Source: Marinomonas mediterranea MMB-1 (GTDB lineage: Bacteria > Pseudomonadota > Gammaproteobacteria > Pseudomonadales > Marinomonadaceae). Taken from it: a DNA stretch of 64,000 nucleotides. The stretch lies in assembly GCF_000192865.1 (NCBI RefSeq), contig NC_015276.1, forward strand, positions 2,542,001 to 2,606,000, written 5' to 3'. The translations under genes were made by a program, and so were the position numbers. This document shows positions 28,291 through 35,788 of the stretch, in pieces; positions within the stretch are counted from its first letter, which is position 1; every line of letters begins with the position of its first letter. Below the pieces are notes generated by a model. It was not told the DNA's origin and did no database searches. It saw nothing but the letters and a program-made list of their open reading frames with translations.

Positions 28291-28421
28291 GTAGGTCGGG
28301 AAAGGTATTGACCCGAAGAGAAAACCGTCTCCCGACATTGCAATGTAGAATTGGCATGAGGCGTTATACACCCGACCATTTCAACGTCGGGAGTCGTTTC
28401 TTCGAAACTCGCCCGACCTAC
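28291..28421. repeat. 131-bp palindromic repeat, copy 3
   Basis: Same terminal inverted repeats as copies 1 and 2; one visible block difference (CGAAGAGAAAACC for CGAAGGGGAAACC). It lies between paralogue 3 and ycaO and could form a strong RNA hairpin in a through-transcript. Confidence 0.85.
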
Positions 28422-28524
28422 GCTTTTGTCGATATGAGTATTAGTACGATGGAGCGAATCACCTTGACTCTAAGCGTGTCCCGAATTACGGTCTGTTTAG
28501 CAACTTTTACGATAAGGAGATGTT

Positions 28525-29769
28525 TTGGAAACACAGCAGGTTAAAGCTTATACGACGGGGACGCACCGAACGGTTTCGCCGAAGGAAACTCTGGAGAAGA
28601 TCACGCCGTTGTTGTTGAAAATGGGGATTACTCGTTTAGCTGATGTCACGGGGTTAGATGATATTGGTGTGCCGGTTATTACGGCTTGTCGCCCCAATGC
28701 GAAGGCGATTTCGGTCTCTCAAGGCAAGGGCGTTTCTGTTGATGCGGCGAAGGCGTCGGCGGCGATGGAGGCGATTGAGACCTGGCATGCGGAGAACATT
28801 GATCTACCTACGCGTTTTTGCTCATTTAATGCGTTAAAAGAAAACCATGTTGTTGTCGATTTAGACACCTTACCTAAAATGGATGTGAAACCTTTTAACC
28901 CTGATGAACGCCGTCTTTGGATTGAAGCGCAAGATTTAAACCGAGAGCATTCGTATTATGTCCCTTATGACCTTGCGCATTGTGACTTTACCCTTCCACT
29001 GCCTCAAGGTAGCGGGTGTTTTCAGTTAAGTACCAATGGTCTTGCATCGGGTAATACCGTTAATGAAGCAGCAAGCCACGCTTTGTGCGAGTTGATCGAA
29101 CGGGATGCGATGACCTTGTGGTCTTTTCTATCGTCAGAGGAGCAAGGTAAACGAAAGGTGGATTTATCGACCATTACCGACCCCACCATAGGCGGCTTGC
29201 TTAATAAATTGGAAGAAGCGGATGTGGCTGTGAGTGTTTGGGATGCCACCTCGGACATCGGCATTGCGACGTTTGTTTGCACTATTATCAATAAAACCGA
29301 AAGCCAATACCGCCCTCTGTATTCTATGTCGGGTTCCGGTACGCATGTAGACAAACATGTTGCGATTATGCGAGCGATCACGGAAGCCGTTCAAGCGCGG
29401 TTAACACTTATTTCAGGCTCGCGCGACGATGCAAGCATCAAGATCTATGAAACACGTCAACAAATGGAATACCAAAGACGCATTCGCAAAGAGTTGATGG
29501 AAACGCCCTCTTTCGTGGATTTTAACAAAATTGATAGTTGGATATTCGATACGATTGAAGAAGATTTAGAACTTCAGATAGCCAAGCTTGCTGCTCAGGG
29601 GTTACCTTGCCCGCTGTTTATTGATTTAACGAAGACGGAGTTTGATATTCCGGTCGTTAAGGTTATTTCGCCTGGGTTAGAAGGCATTCACGATGTGCCT
29701 GGGTATAAGTTCGGTAAACGTGCATTGGCGTTCCAAGCAAACGTTAAAGCGGTTAAGGAGTCTTTGTAA
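28525..29769 (+). CDS. ycaO: YcaO-family cyclodehydratase-like enzyme
   Basis: A 414-residue protein starting at TTG, with AAGGAGA four to five bases upstream (the overlapping ATG at 28520 is out of frame). YcaO hallmarks: GKGVSVDAAKASAAMEAIETWHAEN, then ASHALCELIERDAMTLW and IMRAITEAVQARLTLISGSRDD, holding the Glu-rich ATP/Mg-binding residues. The C terminus lacks the PxPxP tail of azole-forming TOMM synthetases. YcaO enzymes activate a peptide-bond oxygen with ATP and let a nucleophile attack. The next gene overlaps its stop and encodes TfuA, the partner of thioamide-forming YcaOs, so thioamidation is the best guess. Confidence 0.9.
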   Translation: METQQVKAYTTGTHRTVSPKETLEKITPLLLKMGITRLADVTGLDDIGVPVITACRPNAKAISVSQGKGVSVDAAKASAAMEAIETWHAENIDLPTRFCSFNALKENHVVVDLDTLPKMDVKPFNPDERRLWIEAQDLNREHSYYVPYDLAHCDFTLPLPQGSGCFQLSTNGLASGNTVNEAASHALCELIERDAMTLWSFLSSEEQGKRKVDLSTITDPTIGGLLNKLEEADVAVSVWDATSDIGIATFVCTIINKTESQYRPLYSMSGSGTHVDKHVAIMRAITEAVQARLTLISGSRDDASIKIYETRQQMEYQRRIRKELMETPSFVDFNKIDSWIFDTIEEDLELQIAKLAAQGLPCPLFIDLTKTEFDIPVVKVISPGLEGIHDVPGYKFGKRALAFQANVKAVKESL

Positions 29770-30881
29770 TGAGTTCGAATATGATTGTGTTTGCAGGCCC
29801 TTCAATTCGTAAAGAAAAAATTCTCGAAACCTTGCCTGAAGCGGATGTCCGCCCTCCTGCGAAGCAAGGCGATGTTTACCTTGCAACGCGGGATAAACCT
29901 CAGGTTATCTTACTAATTGACGGCTTTTTCGAAAGTGTTCCTGCGGTGTGGCATAAGGAAGTCTTGTATGCCATGTCTAACGGCATACATGTTTACGGTA
30001 GCTCCAGCATGGGAGCATTGCGTGCAGCTGAGTTAGTGCCATTTGGTATGGTGGGTGTCGGTGACATTTTTGAAAATTACGCCAGCCTAACGTTCGAAGA
30101 CGATGATGAAGTTGCGTTGACTCACGGCCCAGCTGAGCTTGGGTTTATGCCGATATCACGCGCGATGGCCGATTTACGCCATGACCTAACTTGTGCTAAA
30201 AACAATGGCATTCTGACCGAAGAACACGCTCAAGCTATTGAAACTCACCTAAAAAGCCTTTGGTATCCAGAGCGTAATCACGCGGCTTTGATTACGTTTG
30301 CAAATACGCTGTTGGATTCCCGCACATTAACGTTATTAGAGTCCTTCTTAAAAAATGAAGCTGTCTCATTAAAGGAACAGGACGCTGAGCAGTTGATTCG
30401 TTTAGCGGCGGATATTGACCTTGCTCATCTTGCTCCTAAGAAAGTAGATTATACACTTCAGGAAAATGACGCTTGGCAAACTCTGATTAACGATGTCTCC
30501 CCTACTCGAGCAACACGTATCGAGGTGGATCTGCCTGAAAACCGCTCTGACAGTATTGATACTGACGACCCGTTGGCTAAATTCGACGCAACACTTCGCG
30601 CACGCGCGTTGGAGCACGCTGAAGCGATTGGCATTGAATTTAAGCCGTGGGTCCGCCCCGCCTTTCACAAAGTCGTTACTAAGTGGGGTTGTGTGGACGA
30701 AGATGGGCAAATTGACTTCGGGAAAGTCAGCCAGAAGATGCTTGCTTTAGGTCTATCAACGCAACAGTTTGACCGCTGGATCGAGCGGGAAGCTATGTTA
30801 TTGGCCTACGCTTATCAAGTTGAAGTGGGTAATGAGCACATAATCGATGCGACGCTTTTTGCAGCGGGTGAGTCGGTTTAA
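29769..30881 (+). CDS. tfuA: TfuA-like protein, YcaO partner
   Basis: A 370-residue protein whose ATG overlaps the ycaO stop (TAATG), so the two are made together. The N-terminal ~200 residues are a clear TfuA domain: VFAGPSIRKEKILETLPEAD, VRPPAKQGDVYLA, LIDGFFESVPAVWHKEVLYAM, GIHVYGSSSMGALRAAEL, MVGVGDIFENY. TfuA was first described in trifolitoxin production, and TfuA-YcaO pairs install thioamides in methyl-coenzyme M reductase and in thioamitide peptides. The C-terminal ~150 residues are an extension I do not recognise. A sulfur-delivery enzyme is not encoded nearby. Confidence 0.9.
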   Translation: MSSNMIVFAGPSIRKEKILETLPEADVRPPAKQGDVYLATRDKPQVILLIDGFFESVPAVWHKEVLYAMSNGIHVYGSSSMGALRAAELVPFGMVGVGDIFENYASLTFEDDDEVALTHGPAELGFMPISRAMADLRHDLTCAKNNGILTEEHAQAIETHLKSLWYPERNHAALITFANTLLDSRTLTLLESFLKNEAVSLKEQDAEQLIRLAADIDLAHLAPKKVDYTLQENDAWQTLINDVSPTRATRIEVDLPENRSDSIDTDDPLAKFDATLRARALEHAEAIGIEFKPWVRPAFHKVVTKWGCVDEDGQIDFGKVSQKMLALGLSTQQFDRWIEREAMLLAYAYQVEVGNEHIIDATLFAAGESV

Positions 30882-31104
30882 CTGGGGGTATTTAGTAGGT
30901 AAGACCCCCTCCCAACCTCCCCCTTAAACAAAGGGGAGGAGCAAGTTGCGAGTCAGGTTTAACTGGGGGATTTAGTAGACAAGACCCCCTCCCAACCTCC
31001 CCCTTAAACAAGGGGGAGGAGCAAGTTGCGAGTCAGGTTTAACTGGGGTATTTAGTAGATAAGCCCCTCCCAACCTCCCCCTTAAGCAAGGGGGAGGAGC
31101 AAGC
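30871..31104. repeat. Three tandem 80-bp hairpin repeats after tfuA
   Basis: Three near-identical units start at about 30871, 30951 and 31031 (the last shortened to ~74 bp). Each holds a CCTCCCCCTT / AAGGGGGAGG hairpin. The first unit begins inside the tfuA coding end and supplies its stop codon. A related half-hairpin (CCCTCCCCTTTAAG) follows to about 31136. The array could terminate or stabilise the island transcript. Confidence 0.8.
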
Positions 31105-31212
31105 AGCATTTATTCCCTCCCCTTTAAGTCAGGGAGCAAATTAAAGCGGTTTAAAGCAGACGTCGTACTTAGACACATACAGCCGACTCTTAGCGCTAAA
31201 AGTAGATCAATA

Positions 31213-32076
31213 CTAGTCGTTTTTGCTCTTTTCCAAAGCAAGCTTATAAACTTGATTTTTCTTTAAATCGAGGAATTTAGCGACAATTTCAGACGCTTTT
31301 TTAACAGATACTTCGGGAAGCAGTAAATCCAGCATCTCGTTGGCTTTCGCTTCCTCTTCATCGACATCGTCTTTTTTCAAAGATGCCATGACAACGAATT
31401 CACCACGGGTTTGATTGGAATCCTCAGCGAACATATCAAGGATGGTTGCTGGCGTACCGTGTAAAAAGGTCTCAAACGTTTTCGTCAGTTCACGCGCTAA
31501 AGACAAGGTTACTTGGTTGCCGTGCACTTCATTGATGTCTTTGACCGAGTCAATAATACGGTGCGTCGACTCGTAGAATACAACGGTACCAGGTACGTTA
31601 ACCCAGTTCGATACAATGTCTTTTCGAGCTTTGGATTTCGCGGGTAAAAAACCAAGAAACGAAAATTGGTCAGTCGGTAAACCTGACGCACACAACGCGG
31701 TGATTAACGCACTAGGGCCGGGGACGGGGACCACGTTATAACCGTCGTCTCTTAAACCATTAACAACGTGATAGCCGGGGTCTGAGATCAACGGTGTGCC
31801 AGCATCTGAGACCAGCGCGATGTTTTTGCCATCGTCCAGTAGGCTTTTAATGTAATCAACTTTGTCGCGTTCGTTATGGTCGTGAACTGAAAAAAGCCTC
31901 GTTTCAATTCCGAAATGATTTAGGAGCTTTTTGCTATGGCGGGTATCTTCTGCCGCAATGAAGTCCGAGTTTTCTAACACCTTAAGAGCGCGGGCGCTAA
32001 TATCGTCTAAATTGCCGATTGGTGTCGCTACGATGTAAAAGCTTCCTCTCACATCAGGCGTGGTCTGTGTTACCAT
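31213..32076 (-). CDS. rsmI: 16S rRNA 2'-O-ribose C1402 methyltransferase RsmI
   Basis: A ~287-residue tetrapyrrole-methylase-fold enzyme. The start is set at ATG 32076, preceded by AGAGG, because the upstream in-frame alternative adds only six residues. Family motifs: GSFYIVATPIGNLDDISARAL, AAEDTRHSKKLLNHFGI, LVSDAGTPLISDPGYHVV and VPGPSALITALCASGLP. It methylates C1402 of 16S rRNA using S-adenosylmethionine. It is divergent from lpoA with only 34 bp between starts, the classical arrangement. Confidence 0.95.
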   Translation of the reverse strand: MVTQTTPDVRGSFYIVATPIGNLDDISARALKVLENSDFIAAEDTRHSKKLLNHFGIETRLFSVHDHNERDKVDYIKSLLDDGKNIALVSDAGTPLISDPGYHVVNGLRDDGYNVVPVPGPSALITALCASGLPTDQFSFLGFLPAKSKARKDIVSNWVNVPGTVVFYESTHRIIDSVKDINEVHGNQVTLSLARELTKTFETFLHGTPATILDMFAEDSNQTRGEFVVMASLKKDDVDEEEAKANEMLDLLLPEVSVKKASEIVAKFLDLKKNQVYKLALEKSKND

Positions 32077-32110
32077 GTTACCTCTTTGAAACAACTGAAG
32101 TATTGAGCTT

Positions 32111-33964
32111 ATGAGATCTCTTCATTCGCGTATCATAGCACTATCTACATTCACTTTGTTGCTTGTTGGGTGCGGATCGATCGAAACAAACGAAGACACG
32201 GCGTCGGCGGCAGGTTCTCAACCTGAGATTCCACTGATCGTTGAGGAAACAGCACCCACAGATCCGGTAGAATTTGCTTTATGGCGTGCCCAAAACGCAG
32301 AAAGCATTGAACAATCAATACTTCTCTATTTCCACGCGGCGAAGGAAATGATGGCTGTTGAGGAATGGGAATCCGCAGCAAGTATCTTAAACGAAAAGGT
32401 CACGCCTTTTTCTAGCTCGGTTCAATTTCAAGGATATTTACTGTTAGCACAAGCCAATGCAGAGTTACAGAAGCCTCTGGACGCGTTGTCCGCCTTGTCA
32501 CGCGCAAAACGCTTGCCTATCGCGCAAACACCCGCATCCGAAAATCAACTTGGTTTGCAACGTGCATTGGTGCTTGAAGCGCTAGAAAACTGGCCCGCGA
32601 CGTTAAAAGAACGTCTTAAGCTTTCACTTACATTACCGCCAGATCAAAGAGCAGACAATCAATCAAAACTTTGGTTGGCGGCTCAGAACTTAACCAATGT
32701 TGAGCTAGATTACCTTCGTAACGACAACAATATTATTTTGCGTGGTTGGTTAGACGTCAGCTCACTATTGCGCGACCAGTCTTTAACATTAGAGCAGCAA
32801 CTCAACGCATTTAGTCAATGGCGAACAAGCCACCCATCTCATCCTGCGTCGATCAATCCGCCGATTGATTTTCAACTTATTGCCTCTCTCGGTGACCTTA
32901 TCCCGACATCCATTGCGCTAATGCTGCCTATGAGCAACGAGCTTAAACCTGCATCAGATGCGATATTAGAAGGCTTTTTAAAAACATACTACGCAACGAC
33001 GGGACTTCGCCCGAAAATAAAGGTCATCGATACAGACCAATACGAACATGTTGAACAAGCGTATTTGGATGCGACAAGCGATACGCCTGACGTTGTCATT
33101 GGGCCATTGAGAAAAAGCAATGTTGCAAGACTGGCGAATACCTACTTAAGTATTCCTACGATTACGCTCAATCGTCTTGAAAACAACCAATCAAGAGACA
33201 ACCTTTTTTACTTCTCCCTGAACGTTGCAGACGACATCAGCGAGCTAATTAATGTGGCGAAACAAGCAGGGGCCGAGAAAGCGGCTATCTTAACCACACA
33301 AGCTACTTGGGCTCTGCGCCAAGGCGACGAATTCAATGCCGTCGCCGAAGAAGCGGCCGTGCCCGTTGCGATGAACCTAAGCTATGAAGACACGCCCCGT
33401 GGACGACAAAACGCCATCAAGAAAATACTTCTGGTTGATGAAAGCGAAAAAAGGCAGAAGATGGTTTCTAAATGGATAGGCGAACCGATTGAAAGTATCT
33501 CTCGTGCACGTGAAGACCTTGATTACATCTTCTTCGTTGGAAAAATAACCGATGCCAAGCAAATTCGTCCACTGGTCGATTTCTACTTTGCTGATCATAT
33601 TCCATTGTTGTCGACAAATTCACTCAACGACACACCACCCTATAAGCTGGCCAAAAAAGAAGACATCGAAAGAATATTATTTACTGAAATTCCAGAGCTG
33701 TTGGTAGAAACCAACGACACGGGTTCAACAGACTCCAACCTTATTTTACGCTTGAAGGCGATGGGATCGGATGCCCTACTTCTTGCGAATCGCTACCCTG
33801 TTTTCGAACAGCTTGCTAATGCAAGACTGTCAGCGAAAACAGGCATTATCACATTGGATGAGCAAGGTGTTTTTCACCGTCGTCCAAATATTGTCACCTA
33901 CAGAAAAGGGAAAATCGTAGATGCTCAAACTGCTTTCAAGTTTCAAGGAGAAGAAACTCAGTAA
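32111..33964 (+). CDS. lpoA: Penicillin-binding protein activator LpoA (LppC family lipoprotein)
   Basis: A 617-residue lipoprotein (signal peptide with lipobox LLLVGCGS). The N-terminal ~230 residues are TPR-like helical repeats. The C-terminal part (about 260-600) is a periplasmic-binding-protein fold typical of LppC (SIALMLPMSNELKPASDAILEGFL, VIGPLRKSNVARL, LRLKAMGSDALLLANRY). It sits in the outer membrane and activates PBP1A from the outside. It is followed by yraN and diaA as in E. coli, where dolP comes next; dolP is absent here. Confidence 0.9.
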   Translation: MRSLHSRIIALSTFTLLLVGCGSIETNEDTASAAGSQPEIPLIVEETAPTDPVEFALWRAQNAESIEQSILLYFHAAKEMMAVEEWESAASILNEKVTPFSSSVQFQGYLLLAQANAELQKPLDALSALSRAKRLPIAQTPASENQLGLQRALVLEALENWPATLKERLKLSLTLPPDQRADNQSKLWLAAQNLTNVELDYLRNDNNIILRGWLDVSSLLRDQSLTLEQQLNAFSQWRTSHPSHPASINPPIDFQLIASLGDLIPTSIALMLPMSNELKPASDAILEGFLKTYYATTGLRPKIKVIDTDQYEHVEQAYLDATSDTPDVVIGPLRKSNVARLANTYLSIPTITLNRLENNQSRDNLFYFSLNVADDISELINVAKQAGAEKAAILTTQATWALRQGDEFNAVAEEAAVPVAMNLSYEDTPRGRQNAIKKILLVDESEKRQKMVSKWIGEPIESISRAREDLDYIFFVGKITDAKQIRPLVDFYFADHIPLLSTNSLNDTPPYKLAKKEDIERILFTEIPELLVETNDTGSTDSNLILRLKAMGSDALLLANRYPVFEQLANARLSAKTGIITLDEQGVFHRRPNIVTYRKGKIVDAQTAFKFQGEETQ

Positions 33965-34313
33965 AAAGCACTCCACAAGTGGTAAAGTGGCAGAGCACTT
34001 AGCTGCCGAGTTTCTGGAACGCAATGGCTTAACCGTCATAGACAGAAATTTTCATAGCCGCTATGGTGAGATAGACATTATTTGCAAGGAAGGCGAAGTG
34101 GTCGTTTTTGTTGAAGTAAAATTCAGGAAAAACCACACTCGGGGTAAGGCCGTTGAAAGCATCACCCCGTCGAAACTTTCAAAGATACTGTTAACCGCGC
34201 AATATTGGATCAAGCGACATAAACATGAGCACAGTCCAGTACGTTTTGACGCCGTTACGTTCGACAAAATTATAGATGAAACAAGTTTAAACTGGCTTAA
34301 GGCAATCATTTAG
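33921..34313 (+). CDS. yraN: UPF0102 family protein YraN
   Basis: A 130-residue endonuclease-fold protein: GKVAEHLAAEFLERNGLTVIDRNFHSRYGEIDIICKEG and VVFVEVKFR keep the D-(E)VK pattern of the restriction-endonuclease-like superfamily. The ATG at 33921 lies inside the end of lpoA (44-bp overlap), but the conserved part starts about 20 residues later, so an internal start is possible. Its cellular role is not established. Part of the rsmI/lpoA-yraN-diaA block. Confidence 0.85.
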   Translation: MLKLLSSFKEKKLSKKHSTSGKVAEHLAAEFLERNGLTVIDRNFHSRYGEIDIICKEGEVVVFVEVKFRKNHTRGKAVESITPSKLSKILLTAQYWIKRHKHEHSPVRFDAVTFDKIIDETSLNWLKAII

Positions 34314-34317
34314 TAGT

Positions 34318-34911
34318 ATGGATCTTCAAGAAGCAATTTACACTCAATTCGCACAGAGCTTTGAAGCACAACAGCAAGCTCTTGAGAGCTTACCTCCTTA
34401 TATAGAACATGCTGCTAAAGTGCTATTTGGCAGCATTGCTTCAGGTGGTAAAGTCATTTGTATCGGCAACGGCACCAGCGCCCATTTGTCGCAGTACTTT
34501 AGCACGCTCCTATCCGATCGAATGGACAGGGAGCGCCCAGGACTGCCAGCATTTTCGCTGAACGCTGATGCACCTACGATCTTATCGATCACGCATAATG
34601 ACAGTTATCACGATGTGTTTTCCAAGCAGATTACAGCGCTTGGGAACCCTGGAGATGTGCTGTTTGTTATTGCGAACAAAGGAAATACGTCTCCGATTAT
34701 TCAAGCGATTCAAGCAGCTCACGAGCGTAAGATCGCAATTATTGCTTTGACCACCCCTGATGCGAAGAATGTTTCGTCTTTAACCTCTCGGGATGATACT
34801 GAAATTAAGATCAATCTAACCGGAACAGCGCGAGTACAGGAATGCCAAATTACGGTTATTCATACTTTGGTTGATTTGCTGGAGAGACAGTTATTCGGCT
34901 ACGAAGACTAA
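34318..34911 (+). CDS. diaA: SIS-domain protein, DnaA initiator-associating factor DiaA
   Basis: A 197-residue SIS (sugar isomerase) protein, the same length as E. coli DiaA (196). Visible: GGKVICIGNGTSAHLSQYFSTLLSDR, THNDSYHDVFSKQI and IANKGNTSPIIQAIQAAHER. The gene order after yraN favours DiaA, a tetramer that binds DnaA and promotes timely replication initiation, over phosphoheptose isomerase GmhA. It starts 4 bp after the yraN stop and is followed by a terminator. Confidence 0.85.
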   Translation: MDLQEAIYTQFAQSFEAQQQALESLPPYIEHAAKVLFGSIASGGKVICIGNGTSAHLSQYFSTLLSDRMDRERPGLPAFSLNADAPTILSITHNDSYHDVFSKQITALGNPGDVLFVIANKGNTSPIIQAIQAAHERKIAIIALTTPDAKNVSSLTSRDDTEIKINLTGTARVQECQITVIHTLVDLLERQLFGYED

Positions 34912-34925
34912 AGGACATGAATCAT

Positions 34926-34959
34926 AAAAGGCGTTTTTGAGTCATAAAAAACGCCTTTT
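34926..34959 (+). terminator. Terminator after diaA
   Basis: AAAAGGCGTTTTT / AAAAACGCCTTTT hairpin, 15 bp after the diaA stop, with A and T tails that allow use in both directions. Confidence 0.85.
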
Positions 34960-35005
34960 GTTTAAACTAGACGGGCGCGTTTAAACAAAGCGAATAGATC
35001 GAACA

Positions 35006-35788
35006 TTAGACAGTATTTCGCTTAAACACCACTTCTCCGGCATTGAATACACACAACCCCCCTTCTTCCATCTGATTCCAGACTTCGTCTTCCGTAAGGG
35101 GTTGCGTCGCGATGACCGTTACGACGTCTTTGTCGGTTGTGACTTCTTTAAAGTCTACGCTGACGTCCTCATCGGACAACGTCGCTTTCTTAAAGGGCGC
35201 CCTGCGTGTTATCCAATGAAGCTTTGTTGTGCAGTAACAAAAAAGAGAATCACCATCAGACAGCATCATGTTAAACACACCCTTTTGCTTGAGGCCGCTG
35301 GTAAGCTCATACAAAAAGCTGGATAACACCTCTAAGCTCGGGCGCTGATCTCCATAACGAGCGGCCAGCCGCCCCAAGATCCAACAAAACGCTCGTTCGG
35401 AATCCGTCGAGCCAATCGGATGATAGTGGTCTAACGCGAGCTTATCTGACCCTTCAAGTTGCCCATTATGCGCATACACCCAGGTTTCACCCCATAACAT
35501 ACGACTAAAAGGATGCGTATTAGGCAGGCAAACGTTACCAACGTTGGCTTGTCTGATATGGCTAATAACGATGTCACATTTTAAAGACGTTTGACTCATG
35601 ACTTCCGCCATATCGGAATCCGCACTGGGCCTAGGATCATGAATCGACCACACCTGACGGTCGCGATACATGGCCATTCCCCATCCGTCCTTATGCGGGC
35701 CAGTGCGACCACCTCTTGCTCTCAAACCCGAAAAGCTAAAACATATATCGGTTGGCACATTGGCACTCATGCCCAATAACTCACACAT
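35006..35788 (-). CDS. Class II glutamine amidotransferase (YafJ-like)
   Basis: A 260-residue Ntn-hydrolase: the protein starts MCELLGMSAN, so Cys2 becomes the N-terminal nucleophile. It keeps the family features GPHKDGWGMAMY, SHIRQANVG, NTHPF and WVYAHNGQL, and STDSERAFCWIL. It hydrolyses glutamine; the acceptor is unknown for this stand-alone group. Its start overlaps the stop of the VWA gene by 8 bp, so the two are co-transcribed. Confidence 0.9.
   Translation of the reverse strand: MCELLGMSANVPTDICFSFSGLRARGGRTGPHKDGWGMAMYRDRQVWSIHDPRPSADSDMAEVMSQTSLKCDIVISHIRQANVGNVCLPNTHPFSRMLWGETWVYAHNGQLEGSDKLALDHYHPIGSTDSERAFCWILGRLAARYGDQRPSLEVLSSFLYELTSGLKQKGVFNMMLSDGDSLFCYCTTKLHWITRRAPFKKATLSDEDVSVDFKEVTTDKDVVTVIATQPLTEDEVWNQMEEGGLCVFNAGEVVFKRNTV

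Larger units (their letters stand above)
26271..28442 (+). repeat. ~1-kb tandem duplication of repeat plus paralogue gene
   Basis: Two units of 998 and 995 bp, each made of a short AACAAAGTAGATCACAAT-like lead, the 131-bp palindrome, a ~60-bp leader and one paralogue gene, are followed by a partial third unit. The third unit ends at about 28442 (GATATGAGTATTA), where similarity stops abruptly before the ycaO leader. The same 24-bp lead forms the last codons of the S53 gene. Confidence 0.85.

Noticed and set aside
26298..28421. Regularly spaced repeats considered as a CRISPR array
   Set aside because: There are only three 131-bp palindromes, spaced by complete paralogous genes; the pattern is a tandem gene duplication.
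28308..28544. A 78-codon frame between paralogue 3 and ycaO considered as a short precursor peptide
   Set aside because: It consists mostly of the 131-bp palindromic repeat and has no ribosome site, so it is not a convincing precursor.
30402..30750. Frames of 85-102 codons overlapping tfuA on both strands
   Set aside because: They lie wholly inside the well-supported tfuA gene and show no independent features.
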